The notes under the pieces: model-generated | The model's input: only the letters and a program-made list of their open reading frames with translations | Databases searched by the model: none | What the model was told of the DNA's origin: nothing | In this document: positions 8,388 through 16,260 of the stretch, in pieces | How the letters are laid out: each line of letters begins with the position of its first letter | Position numbering within the stretch: the stretch's first letter is position 1 | NCBI GenBank assembly: GCA_013297985.1 | Contig: JAAFIY010000038.1 | Location: forward strand, 1 to 32,842 | DNA length: 32,842 nucleotides | Direction: 5' to 3' | Origin: Comamonadaceae bacterium | GTDB taxonomy: Bacteria > Pseudomonadota > Gammaproteobacteria > Burkholderiales > Burkholderiaceae_C | Program-made: the position numbers and the translations under genes

Positions 8388-9290
8388 GTGGCCACCACCT
8401 TAGACGGCCAACTGGTGGTGGCCATTTCCAGCCGCGCGCTGTTTGACTTTGAAGAAGAAAACCGCGTCTTCACCGAACGCGATGACCGCGCCTACATGGC
8501 CTTACAGCAGCAGCGCCTGGACAGCCCCGCGCCAGTGGGCGTGGCCTTTTCGCTGGTGAAGAAGCTGCTGCGCTTTAACACCCCCGAACAGCACCGGGTG
8601 GAGGTGGTCATCGTCAGCCGCAATGACCCGGTGTCGGGCTTGCGGGTGATGCACAGCTGCCAGCACCACGGCCTGCCCATTTTGCGTAGCGTATTCACCC
8701 GCGGCGAGCCCGCTTGGCCCTACTTAAAGCCGCTCAACGCCAATCTGTTTTTGTCGGCCAACGCTGAGGACGTGCGCGCCGCCCTGGCCGCCCATGTGCC
8801 CGCCGCGCAGGTGTACCCGCACGCGGCGCATGCCAGCGCTGCCCACCCCGACGAAGTGCGCATGGCCTTTGACGGCGACGCGGTGCTGTTCAGCGACGAA
8901 GCCGAACAAGTCTTTCAAGCCCAGGGCTTAAGCGCCTTTCAAGCGCATGAAAAAAGCCGCGCCACCACGCCGCTGCCGCCTGGGCCGTTTCAGCCGCTGC
9001 TCAAAGCCCTGCACCGCCTGCAAACCGAAGGCAGCGCCAGCACCATGCGGCTGCGCACCGCCTTGGTCACCGCCCGCAGCGCCCCCGCGCACGAGCGCGC
9101 GGTGCGCACCCTGATGCACTGGGGCCTGCAGGTCGATGAAGCCCTGTTTTTAGGCGGCCTGGAAAAAGGCCCCTTTCTGCGGCAGTTGGAGCCCGACTTT
9201 TTCTTTGACGACCAAACCGGCCATGTGCAATCCGCCGCGCAGCATGTGCCTGCGGGGCATGTGGCGGCGGGGGTGGCGAACGCGCCTTAG
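8388..9290 (+). CDS. Cytosolic-type 5'-nucleotidase
   Basis: The protein matches the 5'-nucleotidase family (PF06189 type, HAD-like phosphohydrolases related to eukaryotic cytosolic NT5C1), which dephosphorylates nucleoside 5'-monophosphates. Typical segments are the N-terminal VVAISSRALFDFEEENRVF, the middle VVIVSRNDPVSGLRV with LKPLNANLFLSANAEDV, and the C-terminal MAFDGDAVLFSDEAE and QLEPDFFFDDQTGHV acidic motifs. The start is GTG 8388, one base after the gspF stop, because the conserved N-terminal segment begins there. It has 300 residues, the usual size. It appears translationally coupled to gspF although the functions are unrelated. Together with AMP nucleosidase 3.2 kb further on, the window carries two AMP-consuming enzymes. 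Confidence 0.87.
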   Translation: MATTLDGQLVVAISSRALFDFEEENRVFTERDDRAYMALQQQRLDSPAPVGVAFSLVKKLLRFNTPEQHRVEVVIVSRNDPVSGLRVMHSCQHHGLPILRSVFTRGEPAWPYLKPLNANLFLSANAEDVRAALAAHVPAAQVYPHAAHASAAHPDEVRMAFDGDAVLFSDEAEQVFQAQGLSAFQAHEKSRATTPLPPGPFQPLLKALHRLQTEGSASTMRLRTALVTARSAPAHERAVRTLMHWGLQVDEALFLGGLEKGPFLRQLEPDFFFDDQTGHVQSAAQHVPAGHVAAGVANAP

Positions 9291-9330
9291 CGCGGCGCGG
9301 CACCAATGGCCGAATCAGTCCCAAGCTCCC

Positions 9331-9371
9331 TAAAAACAAGCGCAAGTAGCTCTTATTTTGATAGCTGCTCG
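9331..9371 (-). repeat. Dispersed palindromic element, copy 3
   Basis: Read on the minus strand, it runs GCTATCAAAATAAGAGCTAC then TTGCGCTTGTTTTTAGGG, related to the AT-rich module of the other copies. It fills the junction between the convergent nucleotidase and CorC-family genes and contributes the last codons and the TAA stop of the latter. Confidence 0.6.
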
Positions 9372-10690
9372 CTGGCGGTGGCCGATGCGGCATCTCGAGT
9401 CACCAACACCTGATCCACCTTGGCGTTGTCCACGTCGAGCACCTCAAAACGGGCGCCAGCAAACACCACCGCGTCGGTGCGGCGGGGGATGCGGCGCAGC
9501 ATCACCATGAGGAAGCCCGCCAGGGTGTCGTATTGGCCACGCTGGGGCAGCTCGGCCGGGTCTGCGTCGATGGCGCGCAGCACGTCGCCTATGGGGGTTA
9601 AGCCGTCCATTAGCCAACTGCCGTCGCCGCGTTGAACGATTTGCGCTTCGTCGTCGTGCGGGGCCACCAGGGTGCCCATCACTGTGCTCATCACGTCGTT
9701 GAGGGTGATCACGCCCACCACCAGGCTGTATTCATTCACGATGACGGCAAAGTCTTCGTGCGCTTCTCGAAACTGCTTGAGCATTTCGGACAGCGTGAGG
9801 CGATCGGGCACCATCAGCACGCGCTGAATCAGGCCTGCGGCCGCGTCGCCTTTGAGGGTGATGGCCTCACCGCGCAGCACCCGGGCAAATAGATCGGTGG
9901 CGTCCACATAGCCCAGCACATGGTCGATAGTTTCGCGGCACACCAAATAGGTGCTGTGGGGTTGCTCGGCAATGCGGGCGCGGATGATGTCTTCGCCGTC
10001 ACCTTCCAGCAAATGCACGATGCGGTTGCGCGTGGTCATGGCGCTTTCCACGGTGCGGGTGTCGAGCTCAAAGACGTTTTCAATCACCCGCTGTTCGGGC
10101 GCATTGAGAGCGCCGGCCTGGGTGCCCGCTTCGGTCAGCGCCAAGATGTCGCCGCTGGTGACGCGGTCGTCGCGCTGATCGGGCAGGCCAAACAGGCGCA
10201 CCAGCGCATTGGCCAGACCGTTGAACACCCGCACCACCGGGTGCAGCAGCCACATCAGCACCCGCATGGGGGCCAACAAGCGCAGGGCCAGCGCCTCAGG
10301 CTCGGCCAGCGCCACGCGCTTGGGAATCAGATCAGCCAACAAAATGAACAGCGAGGTCACCAACAAAACGCTGGCCACCAGCGCCACCGCGCTCGCGGCG
10401 GACACGCTCAACAAGGGCGCCAGCCAGCGCTCAAAGGTCGGTGAAAAAGCGCCGTCGCCTACCACGCCACCCAGAATGGCCACCATGTTCTGGCCAATCT
10501 GCACCACGGTGAAATAGCTGCCTGGCGCGGCCTGCACGGCCAGCACGCTTTGCGCGCGGGCGTCGCCCTCATCAGCCAACTGGCGCAGCTTGACGCTGCG
10601 CGCCGAGGCCATGGCCAACTCGGCCATCGCCAAAAAGGCGCTGCACCCAATCAGCAACACGATCACCCACAGACTGGCAGTCACACTCAT
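9353..10690 (-). CDS. CNNM/CorC (hemolysin C) family membrane protein with CBS pair
   Basis: The 445-residue protein has the standard layout of the CorC/HlyC/CNNM family, implicated in magnesium and cobalt transport or resistance. An N-terminal DUF21 membrane domain spans residues 1 to about 190 (MSVTASLWVIVLLIGCSAFL and further hydrophobic segments). A CBS domain pair covers about 205-325 (VESAMTTRNRIVHLLEGD; VNEYSLVVGVITLNDVM), and the C-terminal CorC_HlyC domain about 345-430 (DGSWLMDGLTPIGDVLRAID; RFEVLDVDNAKVDQVLVTR). The start was set at the Met 35 codons inside the longest frame because family members begin directly with the first helix; the upstream part looks non-coding and overlaps a repeat. 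The final residues (QLSK) and the stop codon come from repeat copy 3. Confidence 0.88.
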   Translation of the reverse strand: MSVTASLWVIVLLIGCSAFLAMAELAMASARSVKLRQLADEGDARAQSVLAVQAAPGSYFTVVQIGQNMVAILGGVVGDGAFSPTFERWLAPLLSVSAASAVALVASVLLVTSLFILLADLIPKRVALAEPEALALRLLAPMRVLMWLLHPVVRVFNGLANALVRLFGLPDQRDDRVTSGDILALTEAGTQAGALNAPEQRVIENVFELDTRTVESAMTTRNRIVHLLEGDGEDIIRARIAEQPHSTYLVCRETIDHVLGYVDATDLFARVLRGEAITLKGDAAAGLIQRVLMVPDRLTLSEMLKQFREAHEDFAVIVNEYSLVVGVITLNDVMSTVMGTLVAPHDDEAQIVQRGDGSWLMDGLTPIGDVLRAIDADPAELPQRGQYDTLAGFLMVMLRRIPRRTDAVVFAGARFEVLDVDNAKVDQVLVTRDAASATASEQLSK

Positions 10691-10790
10691 GGCTGGCAGT
10701 GTAGGCAGGCCGCCCACGCCCTGGTGGGCCGCGGGCACATGGCAGTGCACCGTACAAAGCCATTTATGCTTGCTGCGCCCCGCAAATGGC

Positions 10791-10820
10791 CGCAAACAGC
10801 TACTTTATTTGTAGCAAACC
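10791..10820 (-). repeat. Dispersed palindromic element, copy 4 (short)
   Basis: Read on the minus strand, it is GGTTTGCTACAAATAAAGTA followed by GCTGTTTGCG. This is the AT-rich TTTGCTA/TAGCTG module only, without the GC hairpin. It lies between the divergent CorC-family gene and the Mrr-like gene, 15 bp before the latter. Confidence 0.65.
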
Positions 10821-10835
10821 GGTTTCCACGCCCGC

Positions 10836-11465
10836 ATGAAATTCGCTCCCGCCAAAAATTCGCTGTTCGGCATCCTCTTGCGCAAGCACTGGGGCGCGGC
10901 CGCTTGCCTGGGCGTGGCCATCAGCGCCGGTGCTGCAGCCTTGATGCCCAGCAACCTCAAGCTGGTGGGCGCCCTGATGGGCTTGCCGCTGTTTGTGATC
11001 AGCGCCATGGCCGCGCGCATCCAGTGGCGCTTGCCCAGCCCCGAGCAGATTGAGCGCACATCCGCCGCATTGCACACCGTGCCCTGGACGCAAGCGCAAG
11101 ACTGGTTGATCAAGGCCTTTGAGCGCGACGGCTACACCGTTATGGCCACCCGCCCACTGCCCGCCGTGCTGCGCCCGCATGAGGCATCGGTTGATTTTTG
11201 CCTGCAGCGCCAGGGCCGCACCATGCTGGTGAGTGCGCGCAAGTTCAAAAGCGCCCGCACCGGCGTGGACGCCATCACCGCACTGCAAGCCGCCCGCGAC
11301 GCCGCCGCCAATGCCCCCGACGGCGCGGGTTTTGACGGCCCGGTGGACGCGCTCATCGTGTGCCTGGGTGAATTCAGCGACCCCGCCGCCAAGCTGGCCA
11401 CCGCCCAGCGCATTGCGGTGTGGCGTGGCCCGGAGCTGGCTTTGGCGCTGCGTGGATTTGTGTAA
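10836..11465 (+). CDS. Membrane-anchored Mrr-like (restriction-endonuclease fold) protein, degenerate active site
   Basis: The 209-residue protein has two N-terminal hydrophobic segments (residues about 20-37 and 42-60). A cytoplasmic domain follows with the shape of the Mrr/restriction endonuclease-like fold: an amphipathic helix (QAQDWLIKAFERDGYTV), Asp120 in EASVDF, a core strand LVSARKFKSARTGVDAI, and a last part rich in VDALIVCLGEFSDPAAK. In active Mrr proteins the core strand carries Q-x-K; here the aligned positions read Ser133-Ala-Arg135, so the catalytic Gln and Lys are missing although Asp120 remains. My recollection of related betaproteobacterial proteins is that they share this SAR variant, so it may be a family trait rather than damage. 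DNA cleavage is therefore doubtful; a structural or nucleic-acid-binding role at the membrane is possible. Confidence 0.6.
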   Translation: MKFAPAKNSLFGILLRKHWGAAACLGVAISAGAAALMPSNLKLVGALMGLPLFVISAMAARIQWRLPSPEQIERTSAALHTVPWTQAQDWLIKAFERDGYTVMATRPLPAVLRPHEASVDFCLQRQGRTMLVSARKFKSARTGVDAITALQAARDAAANAPDGAGFDGPVDALIVCLGEFSDPAAKLATAQRIAVWRGPELALALRGFV

Positions 11466-11477
11466 GGAAACTGTGAC

Positions 11478-12077
11478 ATGGTGCAGCGCAGCAAAACAAC
11501 TTCGGTGCCGACCGCAGCCCCCACGGCCGACCGGCCCCAACCCGACATGCCCACGATTCGTGACGCCACACCTGCTGACCTCAACGGCATCTTGGCCATC
11601 TACAACCACGCGGTGGCGCACACCACCGCCATCTGGAACGAAACCCTGGTGGATTTGCCCAACCGCGCTAAGTGGCTGGCCGACCGTCAGGCGCTGGGCT
11701 ACCCGGTGTTGGTGGCCATTGGCCCGGGCACCGCGCTGGTGCCTGCAGGTGTGGTGGGCTACGCCAGCTTTGGCGACTGGCGGGCCTTTGATGGCTACCG
11801 CTACACCGTGGAACATTCGGTGTACGTGAGCGCCGATGCCCGTGGCCAGGGCGTGGGCGGCAAGCTCATGGCAGCGCTGGTCGAACGCGCCCGCAGCCTG
11901 GGCAAGCATGTGATGGTGGGCGCAGTAGAGGCAGGCAACGCCCCGTCGCTGGCGCTGCATCGTCGCCTGGGCTTTGTACAAACCGGCCTGATGCCGCAAG
12001 TAGGCACCAAGTTTGGCCGCTGGCTGGATCTGGCTTTTGTGCAGTTGCAGCTCAATGAAGCGTTACCGCTGCGGTAA
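11478..12077 (+). CDS. GNAT N-acetyltransferase, phosphinothricin/methionine sulfoximine acetyltransferase-like
   Basis: This is a typical single-domain GNAT enzyme of the Pat/Bar/YncA branch, which acetylates amino groups of phosphinothricin-like or methionine sulfoximine/sulfone compounds with acetyl-CoA. Diagnostic segments are IRDATPADLNGILAIYNHAV at the start of the domain, TAIWNETLVDL, the acetyl-CoA loop RGQGVGGKLM, VGAVEAGNAPSLALHRRLGF and the C-terminal GRWLDLAFVQLQL. The start chosen is ATG 11478, with AAGGA nine bases upstream; ATG 11547 (MPTIRDATP) would match the family N-terminus more tightly but has no ribosome site. It sits 12 bp after the Mrr-like gene and is probably cotranscribed. 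The natural substrate cannot be told from sequence. Confidence 0.85.
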   Translation: MVQRSKTTSVPTAAPTADRPQPDMPTIRDATPADLNGILAIYNHAVAHTTAIWNETLVDLPNRAKWLADRQALGYPVLVAIGPGTALVPAGVVGYASFGDWRAFDGYRYTVEHSVYVSADARGQGVGGKLMAALVERARSLGKHVMVGAVEAGNAPSLALHRRLGFVQTGLMPQVGTKFGRWLDLAFVQLQLNEALPLR

Positions 12078-12091
12078 ATTTTGCGGCATTG

Positions 12092-12130
12092 GTTTGCTAT
12101 TGAAAAGATAGCTGGATACGGCGTTTTTTA
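12092..12130 (+). repeat. Dispersed palindromic element, copy 5
   Basis: It reads GTTTGCTATTGAAAAGATAG, then CTGGATACGGCGTTTTTTAG. The AT-rich TTTGCTA/TAGCTG module is clear and the second part is reduced to a GGCGTTTTTTAG end. It begins 15 bp after the acetyltransferase stop and could serve as its transcription end, given the six-T run. Confidence 0.65.
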
Positions 12131-12192
12131 GGGCGGTGGCGGCTGTTTTGTTGCTGCGGGTTGTGCGGTGCTTGATTTGGGCGCTCTGCCCA

Positions 12193-12306
12193 GAAGCGCA
12201 ACAGCCGAGCGGGCAGCCCGATAGCTCCATGTCCCCCGAAGAGTCCACTGGACTCTTCTCCTCCTCCACTTACGCTATCGGGCCGCCCACTTGACTGCTG
12301 CGCTTC
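12193..12306. repeat. Large inverted repeat with nested perfect palindrome
   Basis: The arms 12193-12225 and 12274-12306 are 33 nt each and pair with five mismatches. Between them sits a perfect 10-bp inverted repeat with a one-base centre, GAAGAGTCCA-C-TGGACTCTTC (12238-12258). In a minus-strand transcript four of the five mismatches become G-U wobbles, against one in a plus-strand transcript. The minus-strand loop is rich in GGA (GTGGAGGAGGAG and GGGGGACATGGAG). It could be a mobile miniature element, a structured RNA or a leader element; no target-site duplication was seen. Confidence 0.7.
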
Positions 12307-12449
12307 GTCACGGCCGTTGAACCGGGGGTGCTACATCAGGGTAGCTCGTGGTGTGCGGGAATTCGTCACCCCAGCTACCGCCGCACATCACGGGCAGCGA
12401 GTCCGTCACCCAAACAAGCGCCGCAACCAGCCCCCTTCACAATCGCGGA

Positions 12450-13934
12450 ATGTCCCAAGCCCCCCTCACCCCACCCTTCACCGCCCCCCAAGCATTCAGT
12501 GATGCATCAGCCGCGCTGGCCCATATTCAGCAGCTGTATGCCTTGCACACCCAGCACCTGCGTGACGCCATGCAGCGCTATGTGGCTGGGGACGACTTTG
12601 GTGGCCAGCGGGTGCGCGGCTGCTACCCGTTTGTGCGCTTGTCGGTGGGCACCGTGGCGCGGGCGGCCACGGCCAACAAGCGGCTGAGCTACGGCTTTGT
12701 GGCCGGGCCCGGGCGATATGAAACCACCCTGACCCGGCCCGACCTGTTTGCCGACTACTACCGCGAACAAATCGAGCTGTTGCTGGGCAACCACCAAGTG
12801 CCGGTGGAAGTGGGCGTGAGCCACGAGCCCATACCCGTGCACTTTGCATTTGCTGAGAACGACCACCTGGAAGGCGACTTAAGCAACACCCGCCGGGCCC
12901 TGGTGCGCGACGTGTTTGACCTGCCTGACCTGGCCGCCATGGACGACGGCATTGCCAACGGCACCCACCAAGTGCCCACCGGCCAAGCGCAACCGCTGAG
13001 CTTGTTTACCGCCCCGCGGGTGGACTATTCGCTGCATCGCCTGCGCCACTACAGCGGCACGCCACCGCAGCATTTTCAAAACTTTGTGCTGCTCACCAAT
13101 TACCAGTTTTATGTGGATGAGTTTGTGCGCTGGGGCCGTGAACAAGTGGCCAGCGGCACCGACGGCTACGACAGCTTTGTCGAGCCCGGCCCGGTGGTCA
13201 CCACCCGTGGTGCAGGCAGCGGCGGCAACCCGCCACCGCGCTTGCCGCAAATGCCGGCTTACCACCTGACTCGGCCTGATCGCAGCGGCATCACTTTGAT
13301 CAACATCGGCGTGGGCCCGGCCAACGCCAAGACCATGACCGACCACGTGGCCGTGCTGCGCCCGCATGTGTGGCTGATGCTAGGCCACTGCGCAGGCCTA
13401 CGCACCACCCAGCGCTTGGGCGACTATGTGCTGGCACACGCCTATGTGCGGCAAGACCATGTGCTGGATGAAGAAGTGCCCTTGTGGGTGCCGATTCCCG
13501 CCCTGGCGGAGGTGCAACTAGCGCTAGAAGGCGCGGTGGCCGACGTGACGAGTTGCCACGGCGCGGCACTGAAGCGCTTTATGCGCACCGGCACCGTGGC
13601 CAGCACCGACAACCGCAATTGGGAGCTGCTACCCCACGGCACTGCGCAACAGCGCTTAAGCCAAAGCCGCGCGGTGGCGCTGGACATGGAAAGCGCCACC
13701 GTGGCGGCCAACGGCTTTCGCTTTCGGGTGCCGTACGGCACCTTGCTGTGCGTGAGCGACAAGCCGCTTCATGGTGAATTAAAGCTGCCGGGCATGGCCA
13801 ACCAGTTTTATCGCGATCGGGTGGATCAGCATTTGATGATCGGCATCCGGGCGCTGGAGCGTTTGCGCGCCGCCGATGTGGACGCGCTGCACAGCCGCAA
13901 GCTGCGCAGCTTTGCTGAAGTGGCATTTCAGTAA
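12450..13934 (+). CDS. amn: AMP nucleosidase
   Basis: AMP nucleosidase hydrolyses AMP to adenine and ribose 5-phosphate and helps control the adenylate pool. From ATG 12450 (MSQAPLTPPF) the protein has 494 residues, close to the 484 of the E. coli enzyme; further upstream in-frame codons look non-coding. The N-terminal AMP_N domain shows QRVRGCYPFVRL, SYGFVAGPGRYETTLTRPDL and PIPVHFAFAENDHLEGDL. The C-terminal nucleoside phosphorylase-like catalytic domain shows LINIGVGPANAKTMTDHVA, VWLMLGHCAGLR, VALDMESATVAANGFRFRVP and LLCVSDKPLHGELKLPG; the DMES motif is typical of ribose binding. The gene follows a 372-bp non-coding stretch containing a large inverted repeat. Confidence 0.95.
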   Translation: MSQAPLTPPFTAPQAFSDASAALAHIQQLYALHTQHLRDAMQRYVAGDDFGGQRVRGCYPFVRLSVGTVARAATANKRLSYGFVAGPGRYETTLTRPDLFADYYREQIELLLGNHQVPVEVGVSHEPIPVHFAFAENDHLEGDLSNTRRALVRDVFDLPDLAAMDDGIANGTHQVPTGQAQPLSLFTAPRVDYSLHRLRHYSGTPPQHFQNFVLLTNYQFYVDEFVRWGREQVASGTDGYDSFVEPGPVVTTRGAGSGGNPPPRLPQMPAYHLTRPDRSGITLINIGVGPANAKTMTDHVAVLRPHVWLMLGHCAGLRTTQRLGDYVLAHAYVRQDHVLDEEVPLWVPIPALAEVQLALEGAVADVTSCHGAALKRFMRTGTVASTDNRNWELLPHGTAQQRLSQSRAVALDMESATVAANGFRFRVPYGTLLCVSDKPLHGELKLPGMANQFYRDRVDQHLMIGIRALERLRAADVDALHSRKLRSFAEVAFQ

Positions 13935-13983
13935 GTCGCGCGTGCGCGCTGCGCCGCCGCGATAGGCCCGCTACGATGCAGCC

Positions 13984-15177
13984 ATGTCGGACCTGATGTC
14001 GCTGTCTCCCCGCACATTGGTGGCCCTGTCGGCCATCCATGTGCTGTGCTTGGCGCTGGTGCTGCCGATGGTGATGGGCCGCGGCATCAGCGAATCAGCC
14101 CGAGCAGCGCAAAAAAGCTTTATTGCTCAGGCATTTAGCTGGTTGGCGGTGTTTGTGTCAGGGCTGCTTGGCCAGGTTTGGTTTGACTGGGTGATGAGCA
14201 CCCTGTGCATGGCGCTGGCGGGCGTCTCGGCGCTGTACCTGTACCGCGCAGTCAGCGGGTGGTTGGGGCCACGGCCGCTGCGCCGCCCTTTGCTGGTGCT
14301 GGCGGTGGCACTACCGTTGGGCTATGCGCTTCTGTTTGGCAACTATGTGGCCCGCGTGGCCTGGGCCAATGGCTGCTTGCTGCTGATTTTTGGCGTGCTG
14401 GCTTGGGCCTGTTTGCATCCGCAAAAGCCTGCCGGGCGCCGCTGGCGCTACTTGCTCAGCGCCGTCACCATCATGGTGGCACTGGCATTTGGTTCGCGCA
14501 TGGTGCTAGTGCTGGTGGACAGCCAATCGTTCGACAGTTTTTGGTCACTGCACCCCGTTAACGTGATGGCGCTGGTGGTAGTCAGCATCAACACCATTTT
14601 GCAAGCCATGGCGGTGATGGTGGCCTGGCAGCGCGAGTCGGCCGCGCGGCTGCGGGCCTTGGCCGTGACCGACGGGCTTACCAATTTGCTCAACCGCCGC
14701 GGCATGGAGGCACGCGCCCACACCCTGCTGGCTTTTGCCCGGCGGCACCGCAGCCCGTTGGTGGCCATGATCATCGACATCGACTACTTCAAAAAGGTCA
14801 ACGACACCCACGGCCATGAGGTGGGCGACCGGGCCCTGAAGCTGCTTGCGCGCTCGATGCAAGAGCGCGGCCGTGAGGTGGATGTGGTGGCGCGCTTAGG
14901 CGGTGAAGAGTTCTGCTTACTGCTGCCCGGCGCCGACATCACCGCCGCGCAGCGCTTATATGAGCGGCTGCGCGCCGTGGTGGCCGAGGCCTCGGTGGCG
15001 CAGTTGGGCTTTGAGTTGAACTTCTCAGCCGGCGTGGCGCAATACAGCCGTTTGGACGCTGATCTGGACGGCCTGCTGCGCCGCGCCGATGCGGCCCTGT
15101 ACGAAGCCAAAAACGCCGGGCGCGGCCGCATGGTGGCGTCTGAACAGCCCAGCGGTTTGGCGCCGTTGGAAAGCTGA
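13984..15177 (+). CDS. Membrane diguanylate cyclase (GGDEF)
   Basis: The enzyme makes cyclic di-GMP from two GTP. About six membrane helices occupy residues 10-215 and form an N-terminal sensor without a recognised named domain. The GGDEF domain follows, from ALAVTDGLTNLLNRRGMEAR (about 226) to LYEAKNAGRGRMV. The active-site motif is GGEEF (306-310), a functional variant. The inhibitory site RxxD is intact as REVD (297-300), five residues before it, so product feedback inhibition is expected. MIIDIDYFKKVNDTHGHEVGD carries the metal- and nucleotide-binding Asp residues. There is no EAL domain. It begins 49 bp after amn and ends convergently with psd. Confidence 0.92.
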   Translation: MSDLMSLSPRTLVALSAIHVLCLALVLPMVMGRGISESARAAQKSFIAQAFSWLAVFVSGLLGQVWFDWVMSTLCMALAGVSALYLYRAVSGWLGPRPLRRPLLVLAVALPLGYALLFGNYVARVAWANGCLLLIFGVLAWACLHPQKPAGRRWRYLLSAVTIMVALAFGSRMVLVLVDSQSFDSFWSLHPVNVMALVVVSINTILQAMAVMVAWQRESAARLRALAVTDGLTNLLNRRGMEARAHTLLAFARRHRSPLVAMIIDIDYFKKVNDTHGHEVGDRALKLLARSMQERGREVDVVARLGGEEFCLLLPGADITAAQRLYERLRAVVAEASVAQLGFELNFSAGVAQYSRLDADLDGLLRRADAALYEAKNAGRGRMVASEQPSGLAPLES

Positions 15178-15221
15178 CCTGCCCCCGGCCCACACCGGTT
15201 GGGTGCGGCCAGTCAGTCGCG

Positions 15222-15260
15222 ATTTGCTATACAAATAATAGCTGCTAGCGCTTATTTTTA
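15222..15260 (+). repeat. Dispersed palindromic element, copy 6
   Basis: It reads ATTTGCTATACAAATAATAG, then CTGCTAGCGCTTATTTTTA. It occupies the 80-bp junction of the convergent diguanylate cyclase and psd genes. Its last three bases (TTA on this strand) are the psd stop codon. Confidence 0.75.
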
Positions 15261-16175
15261 GGCAGCACCAGCCGTTTTAGCCATAGACTGCCCCATGCGA
15301 ATGGCGCCGCCGGGCTGCCAGTCGGCGTCAAACTGCAGCTGAGCGCTGGCAGGCCACAGCATGACCACGGTAGAGCCCAATAAAAAGCGGCCCATCTCGT
15401 CGCCCTGGCGCAGCCGCACCGGGGCATCGGCGTAGTCCCAACGCTGAATGTGGCCGGGGCGCGGCGGGTTCACCACGCCATGCCACACGGTGGCCATGCT
15501 GCCCACAATGGTGGCGCCAACCAGCACCAGCACAAAAGGGCCGTGGGGGGTGTCAAAGTGGCACACCACCCGCTCGTTGCGGGCAAACAGGCGCGGCACC
15601 ACCCGGGCGGTGGTGGGGTTGACCGAAAACAAGTCACCAGGCACACACACCATGCGCGTCAGCGTGCCGTCACAGGGCATGTGGATGCGGTGGTAGTCCT
15701 TGGGGCTTAAGTAAAGGGTGGCGAAGTGGCCGCCGTCATAGCGTTGCGCTTCCTCGATATCGCCCGCCAACAGTTCGCTGGTGCTGTAGTAGCGGCCCTT
15801 GGCTTGCACCAGCATGTCGCCGTCGGGGCCGTGGCCTTCGGCGTCGTCCCAGGTGAGCTGCCCCAATTGGCTGATGGCACCGTCCACTGGGCTGACCCAA
15901 GTGGCGCGCGCCACCGGGCGGGCGCTGGGCTTAAGGGCGCGGGTGAAGAAGTCGTTGAAGGTGGCATAAGCCTCGGGGCGCGGGTCGTCGGCTTCGGCCA
16001 TGTTCACGCCATAGCGGCCAATGAACCAGCGGATGACGGCGGTCGTCATGCCACCGCCTTGGCGGCGAGCCAAGCTGCCCATGAAGGCAGTGAGCGCCTG
16101 CTTGGGTACCAAGTATTGCGGCAGCACGCTCAAACGGTCTGACAGCGGCACGGATGGGGCGGCGGGTAGCGACAT
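15258..16175 (-). CDS. psd: Phosphatidylserine decarboxylase proenzyme
   Basis: The enzyme converts phosphatidylserine to phosphatidylethanolamine at the inner membrane through a pyruvoyl cofactor formed by self-cleavage. The cleavage motif LGST is at residues 266-269 with Ser268 as the future pyruvoyl group. The catalytic Asp region (SPVDGAISQLG, about 95-105) and the His motif LSPKDYHRIHMPCDG (about 156-170) are intact. ATG 16175 (MSLPAAPSVPLSDRL) gives 305 residues, typical for proteobacteria. Upstream in-frame codons include Cys-rich sequence not seen in the family, so they were left out. The TAA stop is provided by repeat copy 6. The gene is divergent from the ABC transporter operon, with 85 bp between starts. 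Confidence 0.94.
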   Translation of the reverse strand: MSLPAAPSVPLSDRLSVLPQYLVPKQALTAFMGSLARRQGGGMTTAVIRWFIGRYGVNMAEADDPRPEAYATFNDFFTRALKPSARPVARATWVSPVDGAISQLGQLTWDDAEGHGPDGDMLVQAKGRYYSTSELLAGDIEEAQRYDGGHFATLYLSPKDYHRIHMPCDGTLTRMVCVPGDLFSVNPTTARVVPRLFARNERVVCHFDTPHGPFVLVLVGATIVGSMATVWHGVVNPPRPGHIQRWDYADAPVRLRQGDEMGRFLLGSTVVMLWPASAQLQFDADWQPGGAIRMGQSMAKTAGAA

Positions 16176-16260
16176 AGGCTGGGGCGCAATGAATCGTTGA
16201 ACACTGTGTGGCGTGCATCCGGGGCAATCACCACACAAAAGTCGCAGTATCGTCGGCAGC

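Larger units (their letters stand above)
12078..12449. other. 372-bp intergenic region before amn
   Basis: No convincing gene lies here. From left to right it holds repeat copy 5 directly after the acetyltransferase stop, a large imperfect inverted repeat with a nested palindrome (12193-12306), and about 140 bp of leader before amn. The leader contains a short CGTCACCC direct repeat and a weak GTGTGCGG/CCGCACAT pairing. A 68-codon minus-strand frame at 12063-12269 crosses the inverted repeat and is probably not a gene. Confidence 0.6.

Noticed and set aside
10800..11999. 399-codon open frame on the minus strand
   Set aside because: It is antisense to the Mrr-like and acetyltransferase genes, with His/Gly/Gln-rich composition and no motif; a shadow frame.
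12238..12258. Perfect palindrome as an intrinsic terminator of the acetyltransferase gene
   Set aside because: It is 160 bp past the stop, is followed by a mixed CT-rich tract rather than a T run, and is nested in a larger inverted repeat, so a terminator reading is not supported.
12063..12269. 68-codon minus-strand frame across the large inverted repeat
   Set aside because: It runs through the palindrome and repeat copy 5 and overlaps the end of the acetyltransferase gene; its sequence is explained by the repeats. It was kept only as part of the inverted-repeat finding.
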